This document shows, piece after piece, positions 1-12,018 of a stretch of 60,000 nucleotides of DNA (position 1 is its first letter; each line of letters starts with the position of its first letter). The position numbers and the translations under genes are program-made. The stretch is from contig CM043958.1 of assembly GCA_014529385.2 (NCBI GenBank), forward strand, positions 79,605,025 to 79,665,024, read 5' to 3'. The stretch is from Adiantum capillus-veneris. Taxonomy: Eukaryota; Streptophyta; Polypodiopsida; Polypodiales; Pteridaceae. The notes under the pieces are model-generated. The model saw only the letters and a list, made by a program, of their open reading frames with translations. It searched no databases and had not been told where the DNA came from.

Positions 1-351
1 CGTTGAAAGCTGGCTGTATCATAAATGACAAAATTTAACTGAATTTAGGACAAATACACAATTCAGTTTGACATAAAACAAATTCTATTCACTAGTTTCT
101 AAATGAAAAATTTCATTTACATTGTTTGTAACCAGTTCTCTTGGGTACAAGTGTGGTCATAGTGTTAACTATTTCGTAGTAGCTGTCAATGCTGAACTTT
201 TAAAATGGTGATACCAGTGATGTGCCATAAGTGCTGTGGAGAACGATATTTGTGATTAAGTTGTTTTATGAGAGGGTCATTGCACTTGGCACTCCATGAT
301 CTTTGAGCTCTAGCAATCAATGAGAAAGTTTGTTTTTGTTGCCTCGTGCAG
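1..351 (+). other. Intron of the MAP3K-epsilon gene (window starts inside it)
   Basis: No coding sequence is visible here. A pyrimidine-rich stretch and an AG at 350-351 precede the first recognisable exon, so the window opens within an intron. The first roughly 110-150 residues of the kinase domain (glycine loop, catalytic lysine, HRD loop) must lie upstream of the window. Confidence 0.8.
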
Positions 352-3300
352 GGTCTAGTAAAGCTTGCAGATTTTGGAGTAGCTACTAAGCTTACAGAAG
401 CAGATGTGAATACTGATTCAGTTGTGGGGACGCCATACTGGATGGCTCCTGAGGTAGCAATCTCCTTTCAATATTTCTGAAGTCCTTTGAGAACCAGAGC
501 GATTAGTATCTGATCCTACTGCTTTGGACTTGATACACTGGTGCCTGAATAATTTCTCATTTATCATTGTAGGTGATTGTGATGTCGGGTGTAAGTGCGG
601 CATCAGACATTTGGAGCATGGGTTGTACTGTGATAGAGCTACTGACTTGTGTGCCTCCATACTATGATTTGCAACCAATGACTGCACTTTATCGGATTGT
701 TGAGGTATTAATTCTCATGGCTATCTAGACTTGACTGTTAAGTTCTAGGCGGTATTACTCTGTTCTAATCTAGTTTGAGAAGGATATTCTAGGTAAGCGG
801 CTTCTAGAATAGCAGACTGGCTTGATCCCTTCAAGCTGTTAACACGAGCATTTTTTTTTTCCTCTGACCCTAGACGGGCCTAATACATGCACACAGATAG
901 CACTGACTTGAGCAATAAAATCATCAAGTTATGAGCGCCACTTCTATCATGGTGAACTCTAAAAGAGATGGTACCCAAAATGACCCAAAGCAATACTGGG
1001 AAGTTTAGTGGCTTGTCATGTAGAGTATTCGAAGTGATCACATCAGCTCCACATGAATAGCATTAAGGCAAAAAAGTCTATGGCATCATATCTTCTTCTC
1101 TTACAGAAACATACTTTTTCTGTCACAGCCTGCAATGACTGTTTATTGAATTACCTCATCCTGTTAAATTCATTTTTATTGCTTGAAAGTGAATTTGAAA
1201 GCTGTCTATCATGGTTTCAAACTCCTGGATCATTGTGGCAATTTAGGGGCCAGCAACTTTAATAAACAATCAGCTTCAATCCATGTACAAAAGTGTGTTC
1301 ATTTGTGACATTTTTAAAACCAAAAGCTTGCAACTTTGCGAGTACTCAAAAGAGGATGATAATAGGAAAACAGGAGGAATGAAGTATATAAAAGATGCAA
1401 TGACAATAAGAGAAGGTGTAAATGACATTAAGTTTGAACTTTCTTGGACATCCAGCAATCTTGTTATAAGCATACTTTGCTAAAGTATCTGCAAGTGAAT
1501 ACAGTTAAAGCAAATTATTGCTTTCTTTGATGCATTCACTTATTATGATGTACAAATCAATGACTCACCTTTCTTAAATAGGAGGAGCATCCACCAATAC
1601 CTGAACATGTGTCGCCTCTACTTGCTGATTTTTTGCATCAGTGTTTCCGAAAGGTAAGCGTTTTTTAAAGTCCTTATTTGCATTGTTGCAACTCCAAACA
1701 CGTTTGTTTGCACCGAAGTTATTTTCAGCATCTGTATCTTGTAGGATGCAAAGCTGAGACCAGATGCCAAAACTTTACTGCAACATCCCTGGATTCAAAA
1801 TTCGAGGCGTTCTTCATATTCATCTGTGACGCGGTCTCATGAGAAACTAAAGTACGAGTCAAGTTTCTGCATTCTTCTAAAAAAGAAATCCAAAAACCAG
1901 TAACTTTGGGATTTGTCTACGAATTCGTGTTGCATGCATGTTGTCAAGGGATGATTCTTTTTTGCGTTTCTTGGTTGCACACACTCGTAAGGTGTTAATA
2001 CAGAACAATGTGGATGTCTTACTTTGTAGGAATTTATCAGAACGAAATTTGAGTATATGGTTGACTGTGAGGCAGGACACAGAAATATCCTCAATGCTGC
2101 TTTTTTGATTTTCTTCTATGAAGTGTAATAACCTGATTGCCTCTTTGTCCACTAACCAGAGGCTCAGGATTTTTCTGCTGAGGTTTGATGTTCCAAGAAT
2201 GAGTCAGCATTGTATTGCTGCCTCTTGCTTCAATGCAGGCAATCCTCATTTTTCTATCAAGGTTCCGTAGGCAGGTGCTAGAGTTTTTCTTCAATCTCTT
2301 GGGGTGTGAGTTGCATAAAGCATGGTGTATTCTCCTATTTTTTGTTGGAGTTATGCCTATAATTGGAGATGTGAACATCAATAGGAGTGGTATAATATAT
2401 GTCCACCTGCGGGTGGTAAGAATGCCATAGGCATTTTATAGGGTTTGCTTGCTCGGTGTTTTTCTAATCACCGTTTCTGTTCTTGATTAAGTATATATTG
2501 AGTTTAGCTGAGTGCTTATGTTGCAGTGTTTGGATGGTAGAGTTAAGTTTTTCACATCAATTTAAGGAAACTTTGATAGCCTTAAGGGATGCACTCTCTT
2601 TGATACCTGTTTATTGTGTCTCATCAATGACCGATAGTTTTAAACTTGTAATTTTCCTAGTGTATGAAGATATTTAAGAACTACATCTTACTGTCTTCGT
2701 ATGTAGATATTTAAGAATTACATCTTACTCTCTTTGTATGTTTGTTACTCTTTCTAATTGCATGAATTGAAAGAATCTGATAGCTCTAAAGTCTGAATCA
2801 TTGACTGATAGTTCTGAGGTCTCTTAGGTAATTGTCTAGTAATTTCTTACGTGTGTAGATCTTTAATTAATCCCTTGCCAACCTCTGTGTATAATTTCAT
2901 TGTTTCTAAGTGCATGAATATTTGTGTATTGTTTTCAGTCAACATGTTCGAACTTCGACCATTAGAGTCATTATTGTCATTATAAATGTGGTTGTCTTGA
3001 CCTTAAAGGTAGTTTTGTCCTAGTGATCTTAATTGTATGTAGATATTTAAGAATTACATCTTACTCTGTTTGTATGCTTGTTACTTTTTCTAAATGCATG
3101 ATTGGAAAAATCTGATAGTTTTAAAGTCTGAATCATTGACTGATAGTTCTAAGGTCTCTTAGGCAATTGTCTAGTAATTTTGTACGTGTGTAGATCTTTA
3201 ATTAATACTCCCTTGTCAATCTCTGTGTATAATTGTCACTGTTTCTAAGCGCATGAATATTTGTGTACTGTTTTAGGTCAACATGTTTGAGCATTAGAGT

Positions 3301-6300
3301 CTTGTTTTTGTCATTATGAATGTGGTTTTCTTGACCTTAAAGTAGTTTTGTTTATTTTCGGCTCTGGTCTGTCAATTTTCCTGCTCATTCAGTAATTTCA
3401 GGGCGCCAATATTGCATTTGTTTGCCTTCTCTGCTCTATCCCAATCTGCTTTTAGTACAATAACCTGCCTTCTTTTGCAGTTTACAGCAAAACAAGGCAT
3501 TTATATTTTTTGTCTGCTTGCTCCTATTACTATTTATCTCTCTTCTTGGAGCCTCAATTGAGAAATGACTTTAGGTGCATTATGAGACTCATCTGTTCCA
3601 ATTTTGCAGGAGTCCGCCAGAGGATCTAATAGGCAATGGGGACAAAAAATTAAATGATACGTCAAGAGTTCCTACGGAGGAGCTCATCAACAAAAGCATG
3701 GGTGGTGGCACTTCTGTAAGTCTGGAGTCTCTACTTATTTTAGGTCTTCAAGCTTAAGTCACGAATGACTTCAAATTTAGATAGAATCTACTAATATTAG
3801 TATGTTTGTTGGAGGGGTTTTAGTTTCTTCTCTTAGATATGGATACATGACGGCTGGGCTCAGTTGGAAGTTTGGGCTGGAAAAATTGTGCCTGCAGCCG
3901 CTTTCCTTGCTGCGCATACTTGAGGAGTTGTCAGTGTAACCCAAACTTGATGACATACTTTTAACTTGTGGACTGTGCTTTGGCCAGAGTTAGGACGCAA
4001 GATAATCCACAAATGCTTAAGTAAATCATTTGTGCACACAAAAATTCAAACAATTTCTGAGCATGTTTTATCACATAGACAAGCCTTCTGAGAGAACCCC
4101 GGTTTCTTGGCTATTATGAAATATCCTGCTTGATTTACTCAAATCTGATTGACACGTCACATTGGAGAAAAGAAACGGCAATACGCAGCAAGAGTTGTGT
4201 CATCATTGTAAGCGCCATTTCCTTGGATGTCTGAAGAATCTCTTACTCTAACTGTGATAGACCATAGCTTGCTGATGTGATCCTTCCCAGAAGTAGATTA
4301 TAAGTGCTCCTTGGCCAGCGATTATAGGTCCCAAGAGCTCTCCAAGATCGCAACCAAATCACAAGCCCATTAATCCACAAAGAATCCCATTGACCATTTC
4401 TATTAGATGAATAGATATGTTCCTCTACTGCCGGCAATCGAATGTGCATGTCTAGGAGCTCTTCAAGGCTGAAAATGCAGCACGATTGCCCTCTCAGACA
4501 TTTAAATTACAGCCCAAAAAAAAAAGTTTCCCCTTCCAAGGGCCAAAGATGCAGGTTCACTCTGTTGAAATTGCTGCACCAGCTTCTCGTGCTAGCTGGA
4601 AAAAAATGCAGTCAATCAATGCCTGCCCATGTGCCCGCATTGTTCTTAGCAGAAGCTGCTGTTCGAGGCTCTAATACCACATGAAAGGTGGTAGTGAAAT
4701 GAGAAAGAGACTGCAGCTCTGAACACATATATCAGAGAGAGTGAGAGAGAAAATGCAGAAGAAGAAAGAAAGTGCTAGAAGAATGCCAGCAAGGTCTAAA
4801 GAAGCTTGTGATATTTGCAAAATGACAAGATGGGTTGAAGAAGGTGTAAAGCCTGCGTATGTATGTGCCTAAGGCAGTCCAGGAACTAACAACAGAATAT
4901 TGCAGCTTATGACATAAGAAATAGAGGGTGGTGGTGCCCACGTAGCAGGGTAGCCAGGGCCCTGCCCACACCCAAGTGCCTCTAGGCTAGCACGCACACA
5001 CCCACCCCGAGGCTCATCTAGGAGATGACCTTTTGCTCCATTCCCTGCTAAATAGTTTGCTCACAGTTTGTGCCCTGCTCTGTCATGTGGTTGCTCGCAC
5101 AGGCTTTGTTTCTTGGGATGTGGTTTGTTGGCTCAGTTTCCAGGTTCTCGTCTTACGTTTTGGGGGAAAGGGGGGATTCCCGTTTTCCTATTGTCAGATT
5201 TTGGTACTGAAAGGCACTTTGGACGTGTTGCCCACAGCCAGGTCCCCACACGAGATCATTTTTACCACTGTGGTCAGTCACTTAATGGATGATTTGGAAG
5301 GTTAGATATGGTTGCATGTTATCGGTGGTCAGCCTTCACCTCTGCGGATTCACTCAGTAGTATATGGACAGAGAAAGTTCACACTCCTTATTGATACGGT
5401 GGGCCTGCAAGCACCACTAATGTTCCTTAATATCACAGGGCCGGATTGCCTGGCATTCTCCACTTCTCTGGCTCATTCCATGACTTGTGCAGGCTGGATC
5501 TTGGAGTACTTGTCCTCATGTTTTGATCTGTACAGCTCCTTGAGGACAGGTTGACGCGAGCATCGTCAAGGACCCACAGTACTCAGTCCTGTCTTTTCTC
5601 CAAAATAAAAACCACAGTTTCCTCAAGCGTGAATATGAGCCTTTCTTATGTATATGTTCTATGTATATGTTCTTTTTTTGTGTTGTCGTATAAGCAGACA
5701 TGCAGTGTGTGCCATGTGGAGTTTATGTCTGCCTCCTGACCAGTTTAATTGTGTTCACTAGTTCTATTTCTAGTGGTGTGTATGCTATCAACTTTTTCCC
5801 CCCCCCTAAAGAATATCTCTTTATAATGCTTTGTTCAGTGCTAGGATTCACTATGACTCAAGTCTGTTGTACATCCCAAGAGGCGTGACAGAAAGTTAGG
5901 CCTCTGATCTTTGCATCAATGTATGCTCGTGTGTGCTTGCGCCCGTGTGGCGCATCTCCTGCGTCGTGTGTGTGGGAGCATCTACACTTACTGCTGGCAA
6001 CAGGGGGTTAACAGCCCCATAACTTGCACATCTATTTAACAATGAATTTGGACGTTTTGTGGACTTGTTTAGGACTGAGTGTGCTCTTTTGTCTTGTTAG
6101 GAAGAGTTTGAAATTGTGATCGAGAGGCTTAAGGGGGGCACAATCAAGCTTTGCAAAAGGTCCAAGAATTTGGTTCACAATTATAACTACTGGATGGCTG
6201 CACTTGTTTCATCGCTATTTAGTTCTGTGCTGCATGCTAGCAATTGCTATCTACAAGCATGCGGTTACATAGTGGAGCAAACCCTGTAGATTGGGTCTTG

Positions 6301-9300
6301 ATTGTAATCGTAGAGACCTCGCCTTTCTTTGTTTGACAATCGGTATGAGACCTGTGTGCATTAACCTAATGCTTTACCTGTGTCGCCGCGCCATCTGGAT
6401 CCCCTCTGCTATTGCAGCAGCCTCTACCTGCCCGTCGTCTTTGTTACTGACCACAGCCCTTATGCCTTGCCTTGTTCCACTGTAACTCCGCTAGCCATAT
6501 TTGGGCGTGCAAGGAGGCACTTGTCATGGTATAGGTTGGCCACTGTTGTTGCAAAGTTATTGCAACCAATATCATGCTTGGCTCTCACAGATTGGTACAA
6601 ACGGTTGTAACAGGATGATGAAGTAAAGATATTTTCTCCTTTGAAGACTGCAAACGAGGCCAGCGAGGGAGTCTCCAGCAATACTCTCTCGATTGTTAGG
6701 AATACCCCCATCCGTATCTCTCGGAGGTTGGCGGAGAAACTGGCCAACGGCAAGGATGGACATGGTCATGAGGAAGTCATGGCTACACTTGAGAAGCTCA
6801 GTGCTGCAAATGAAGCTGCTAGTGTGTCAGCCGCTGTGTGCGAGCAGGAACCACTTAATGTGAAAGTGCCACTAATATTAGCTATGGGAGGTAACAATGT
6901 TTCTTCTTCAAAGGATCAACCTGGACAGCCTGCAGAAAGAATTACCAAGTCTGTAGATCAGGAGGTACACATCAAATCTTTGATGAAAAGGTTCTTGTGA
7001 GGTTCATATTTTGCAGGGAGTCTGATGGTTTTCATTTCAATGCAGTCTTTAAAATTTACTGCCGTAACTTCTGCTGGAGAACTCAGCAGGTTCAGTGACA
7101 CTCCTGCTGATGGCATGCTTGATGATTTATTCGACAACTCGTTTAGCAAGAATGCAGTTCGAGCAGCTGAGGAGGCAGCTGCATCAGATCTAGTCTCAGA
7201 TTCTATGCCTCGTCCGTCTCCATTATCCTCAGTCAGCAATGGAACCAGTAGCTTGGCTGCAATTCTTAAGGCCAAAATTGCACAAAGGAAGGAATTAGGA
7301 GAGGTCCCTGTGTCAACAAAGCGAAACGAGGACATGCTTTCCTCGTTAGGAGGGCGTGTGGAGGAAGTTGATACTGGTGTTGCAGACTTGGTATGTGTTT
7401 TCTTTATTAGAATTCGCCTGAATAACAGTCTGACGTCATAGTCTCCTTATACGTATAATTTTGATTCCAGGCAACTATTCGGACTCAGTCCTTAGAGATT
7501 TCGAGGCTTATAGGACTCTTGAAACCAGAGGAGTCAGAGGACTCTATTCTAAGAGCTTGCCAGAGGCTTGTTTCCATACTTGGAGAGCATCCTGACCAGA
7601 AGACTCATTTCATCTCACAGCATGGGGTCACAACATTTATGGACATGCTTGAAACAAAGAACAATCGAGTAAGTGGTTCAAGTACCATATGTAAATGAAT
7701 ATGACGCCACGAAACACTCGCCTTTAGCAAGATAACCTTATCTGCTCCAAATATGTATGCAGGTCCTTCTGTCCGTTCTGCAGGTTTTAAATCAACTGGC
7801 AAAAGATAATCCCAGCTTTCAGGAAAATGCATGCCTTGTTGGCTTGGTATAATCTGCTTCCATGTTCTTTGGAGAGAAGCACATGAGATTCTTTACTTGT
7901 GGTGCCCACTCTTCTTCTGTTTTTGTCCTGTATTCTTTCTTAGATTCCTGTCATCATGAGTTTTGCTGGCTCTGAGTGCTCAAAGGAGATGCGGATGCAA
8001 TCAGCCTTTTTTGTTGGTCAACTATGCCAGACGAGGTAATCCTTTGTCATCCTATCTTTTGCAGTCATGCATGCTGGTCAAGGTGAAGATAATTGTCTTG
8101 TATTTTGCTGGGTTAATTGTGAGAAATGTTGTATCTACACATAAAGTGCACTTCTTGTCGTGAAGATCTGACTACTAGGTCTGAAAATTTTCATTTTGTT
8201 TTGTGTTTTCTAAGACTTGTCCGCCAGCTGCTGAGTAGTTGGGCTGGCATGTCTGGTTGTTGATTTTGACGTGCTTACCATTTCTTACCAGGCTTTTTCT
8301 CTGGTTATGTTAAATTGCAGCAGCTCCACCTTGCAAATGTTCATAGCCTGTCGGGGCTTGCCAATATTAGTAAATTTCTTAGAGCCAGACTATGCTAAAT
8401 ACAGGTTCATTACTGCTGAGCTCATTACATGTCTACTCGTGTCACAGCCAAAAACTGCTGCAGTCAAACTCAGTGTTTGCTTTGTTGTAGGGAAATGGTA
8501 CACATAGCGATCGATGGCATGTGGCAGGTGTTTCACCTGCAAAGCAAAACTCCTCGCAATGATTTTTGCCGGATCTTCTCCAAAAACGGTGTGCTTATCA
8601 GGCTTGTAAACACATTGCATAGCTTAAACGAAGCCTCTCGGCTTGCATCCCCTGTTGGAACCAATCTGGCAGAAACGGCGGCTCTTCGTTCATGGTCAGG
8701 CCCTCTTGAACCCTCTCATGCTTTGTCCGGACAAATTGATGCTTTTCACCCTCGTTCAGGACAGCTGGATGGATCTCGTGTAAGGGCAAGTCACTCCATG
8801 GCTGACTCTGTGCGACCCCCGTCCAGTGCTCCTTTAAAAAGCAACTTGGGCCAGACAGAGAAACGGCATTCTACTGAAGCAAGCATCCCTTTCCCAAACT
8901 TGTTTGAGCAAGTTGCGAATGATAGTGGCTGGTCTTCAGCCCATCAGCAGGAACAACCTTTGTTGTTTAGAGTGGACAGGGAGAACTTCGACCTTGGTCC
9001 ACCTGAATTGCCTCCTTTCGAGGGGGATCAAACGCGATCAATCCATGGCAATGGCTATAATTCAAGGCAGCATCTGGATCAACCATGGCAGTCTTTTGAT
9101 GTTGCACATCATCATTCACGTGGCCAGTCTGAATCAGCTCAGTATCAGCATGATCAGGTGCAGCCCCTGATAAGCCTCCTTGAGAAGGATCCAGCTTCAA
9201 GGCCTGTATCTGGGCAGCTGGAGTACATACGACACCTGCAAGGTGGCCTAGAAAGGCATGAAAGCATTCTACCTTTGCTTCATCATGCGTCTGCAATCAG

Positions 9301-11269
9301 GAAGAACAATGGTGAACTTGACTTCCTTATGTCTGCTTTTGAGGGTGCGTCAATTTGTACTTTTGTTCTATGTAAAGCACTCTGTTTTTCTGTAATGCCA
9401 ATGCCAATTAAGGTAACGTGTCTGATGGTTCGATGAGTTATGCAGACAATGGAAAAGAAAGCAACATCGAACTCGGTCAGTCTAACTTAGGTTTGAAGAA
9501 TACATCCTCAAGAAGTGTGACCCAGGCACATGGTGGTTTATGTGACACTGCTCCTTCAACTTCTGGATTTATATCACAATCAGCGTCAGGCTTTCTTTCA
9601 GTGTCTGGAATTCTGAATGGAAGGCCAGAAAGCAACACATCCTCTGGAATGCTGTCACGAATGGTTTCAACCTTGAATGCTGATGTTGCTAGAGAATATC
9701 TGGAGAAAGTTGCAGATCTTCTACTGGAGTTTTCTCGTGGAGATACTATGGTGAAAACCCACATGTGTGGTGTGAGTTTACTGATTCGACTCTTCCAAAT
9801 GCTCAACAAATTGGAAAACCCTATCCTACTAAAGGTGATTATTTTACTTCTCTAGATGGCTTCGTGGTAAACTTGAATGCTGTGTTAGACATAACCACAA
9901 ACAATTTGCTCGTTATGGACAGGCTTTGAAATGCATCAAGGAGCTTTCTTCAGATCCATGTACCCTAGAGCACCTTCAAAGGGCAGAGGCGATGAAACAT
10001 TTGATCCCTTTCCTTGAGTGGCGGGAGGCTCCTATGGTGTTCCAAGTACACAGCGAAGTATGCATGGTTTACTCATCACAAGTCATCTTCTCTGTGAAGT
10101 GTTATCATTATTTTTAATGGCCACTATATGTTCTGTGTTTGCTGGCATGGGATGTGCTTAGTATGCAATGAGCCTCTTGTTTTTTTGACAAAGCTCTCAT
10201 ATCAATTCACAAGCGGCTTCATACTTCCTCTTTGTCTCCTTTGTAACCAAACCCCTTTTATCAGATTATGGACATATAGTTGTTCGTGGGGTGTATGCAT
10301 CTACATGTGTGGGGTGGGAGGACAAAATGTAATGAAGATGTGAGACCCCCTAATCTGTTTGCAGGGGACAGTTTTCATGCACCTCATTGTTTGATGGATT
10401 CTTGGATGGTCTTTTTGAAGGTACTGAATGCCCTCTACAATCTTTGCAAAATTAATAAAAGGAGGCAGGAGCGAGCAGCAGAGAGTGGAATTATTCCACA
10501 TTTGATGCATTTTGTTCGGGTTAACTCTCCATTAAAGAGTTTTGCGCTGCCGCTGCTGTGTGATATGGCACACGCATCTCGAGTTACAAGAGAGCAGCTA
10601 AGAGCAAACAAAGGAATTGAGCTCTACCTGAGTCTGCTTGACGATGAATATTGGGCAGTCACGGCTCTTGATTCACTAGCAGCGTGCTTGGCTTTTGATA
10701 ATGAACAGAAGAAGGTTGAGCAGTCTTTACTCAAGTCTGAGGCGATTCAGAAGCTTGTGGCTTTCTTCCAATCCTCACGAGAGCAATCTTTTGTGCACAT
10801 CTTGGAGCCTTTCCTCAAGATAATCACGTGAGTTGTAGCTGTGTGCTTTCTAATTTGTTGGTTTTATGATCGATCTGTTTGTGTTCCTCACCGTAGTTTT
10901 TCAACTCTGTGCAGAAAATCTCCACGAATCAATGTCAGCTTGGCTACATCAGGGCTATTTCCACTGCTGGTGGCAAGATTGGATCATCAAGATGCCATTG
11001 TTCGGCTTACCCTCCTGAAGCTGATCAAGGTAATATTGAATTACTTTGTTTTCTTCCTGGTAGTGAGGAGAGGACGATTATCTGAGAGAGAGGAATGTGT
11101 TATCCAGGCGGTTTATGAGCACCATCCTCGGCCAAAGCAGCTGATTGTAGAATATGATCTGCAAGCAAGACTTCAAAGGCTTATTGAGGAGCGGCGTGAT
11201 GACCAAGTGCTAGTGAAACAGATGGCAATTTCCCTGCTGAAGGCCCTTCACATAAACTGCGTGTTGTAG
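352..11269 (+). CDS. MAP3KE1: MAP3K-epsilon (MAPKKK7/CDC7-like) protein kinase, 5'-incomplete, 17 exons
   Basis: Exons read with GT-AG borders and matching phases: 352-453, 573-704, 1582-1653, 1745-1851, 3610-3715, 6614-6964, 7046-7390, 7471-7668, 7763-7846, 7944-8035, 8321-8404, 8491-9344, 9413-9834, 9923-10057, 10421-10827, 10915-11029, 11108-11269. They give about 1255 residues. Seen: activation segment [11 protein letters not shown] with [35 protein letters not shown], and HPWIQNSRR at the kinase end. After a variable linker comes a long helical-repeat region ([70 protein letters not shown]) ending in KALHINCVL. This layout and the ending match plant MAP3K-epsilon kinases, from memory about 1370 residues in Arabidopsis, which act at the plasma membrane in pollen development, cell division and cell expansion. 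The N-terminal kinase lobe is outside the window. No internal stop or frameshift was found, so the gene is probably functional. Exon 6614 follows exon 3715 in phase. Start codon and promoter are not visible. Confidence 0.93.
2662..3355 (+). repeat. Tandem duplication (period about 336 bp) inside a MAP3K intron
   Basis: The segment beginning GTATGTAGATATTTAAG at 2699 recurs at 3035, and the similarity continues to about 3355 (shared pieces include TGATAGTTCT, GTCTAGTAATTT and TGTGTAGATCTTTAATTAAT). A third, short partial copy of the start lies at 2662-2698. It sits in the 1758-bp intron 1852-3609 and does not disturb the exons. Confidence 0.85.
4240..4990 (-). mobile_element. Decayed LTR-retrotransposon end in a MAP3K intron
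   Basis: On the minus strand, TGGTATTAGAGC (4669-4680) resembles the TGGTATCAGAGC primer-binding site used by many plant Copia elements (initiator-Met tRNA). The roughly 300 bp 5' of it (4681-4990) is pyrimidine-rich near its end and finishes ...CA, as an LTR does. Downstream (4240-4668) short open stretches with stops remain, without a recognisable gag motif. It lies in the 2.9-kb intron 3716-6613, antisense to the host gene. Confidence 0.45.
11030..11107 (+). other. In-frame, stop-free last intron of MAP3K-epsilon
   Basis: The intron is 78 bp (26 codons), begins GTAATA and ends TTATCCAG. The unspliced frame is open through it into the last exon. Retention would insert 26 residues between the helical repeat ending KLIK and the conserved [12 protein letters not shown]. 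Confidence 0.7.
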
Positions 11270-11780
11270 CTAAAGAACCCAATCGATGATGTGAAACTCT
11301 TCATATCTTTTGTGTATTTTAGGCAAAACCTTGCTAAAAATCTCATGTGTAGGTCTTCCCGAAGGGTTGACCCTTCTAGGTAAAATGCAAACAATTTTGA
11401 TCTTTTAGCCATGCTGCTTTGCAAAGACTGCAAAGAAAGCTGGATAGTGTGCCATGGTACATGAGCAGAAGTACGCTTGTACACCCTAATAAGACTCTTT
11501 ACTACTGGATTTTCGAAGCTTGAATTAGACTCACTTGCTTCTGCAAGGTCGGCTTGTAAAAAGTTGAGAGCAGGTTGATTTCAATTCTTTTAGGCTGGCA
11601 GTTATTGCTAGCACTAATCATTGTAAGTTTTGTATCCCTTATTGAGTTTTGGTTAGTTATTTCCCTTAATTCTGTTGGGCACTTTCTTGATTTACATGTC
11701 TGTCCGTGTGTGTGCGCCAGTTTAATTATATTTTGTGGGTCTTCCCTTAACTTGAGATTTCCCACCAGCATATCTAGTAT
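11270..11780 (+). other. MAP3K 3' flank / probable 3' UTR
   Basis: The stretch after the TAG has no supported coding sequence. It runs to the 3' tail of LINE A. A 3' UTR is expected here; I cannot place a polyadenylation site with confidence. Confidence 0.5.
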
Positions 11781-12018
11781 TGAGAGAGAGAGAAAGAGAA
11801 CTGAAATGAAATGAAATGTTATATTAACGTCTTCAAAAGGCCATAATGACCTATGAGACCCGAAAGTTACAAAGTGGTGGATCTGATACAAAGTCAGAGT
11901 AACAAAATAACCTAACAACAGTACAAAACAAAGATATATAATATGGGGTCCTAAGTTGATCGATGTGAACCAAGCAAAAGACTAAGCAAAAAATGGACGG
12001 CTTGTTGGAATAGTTGAA

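Noticed and set aside
418-687. Minus-strand frames across MAP3K exons (also 6460-6753, 6958-7335, 8967-9296, 9477-9809)
   Set aside because: They are shadows of the coding exons on the other strand and show no motif of their own.
6101-6288. Possible extra MAP3K exon reading [13 protein letters not shown]
   Set aside because: Exon 6614-6964 follows exon 3610-3715 directly in phase 0. The candidate has no good donor site and no similarity to the known protein.
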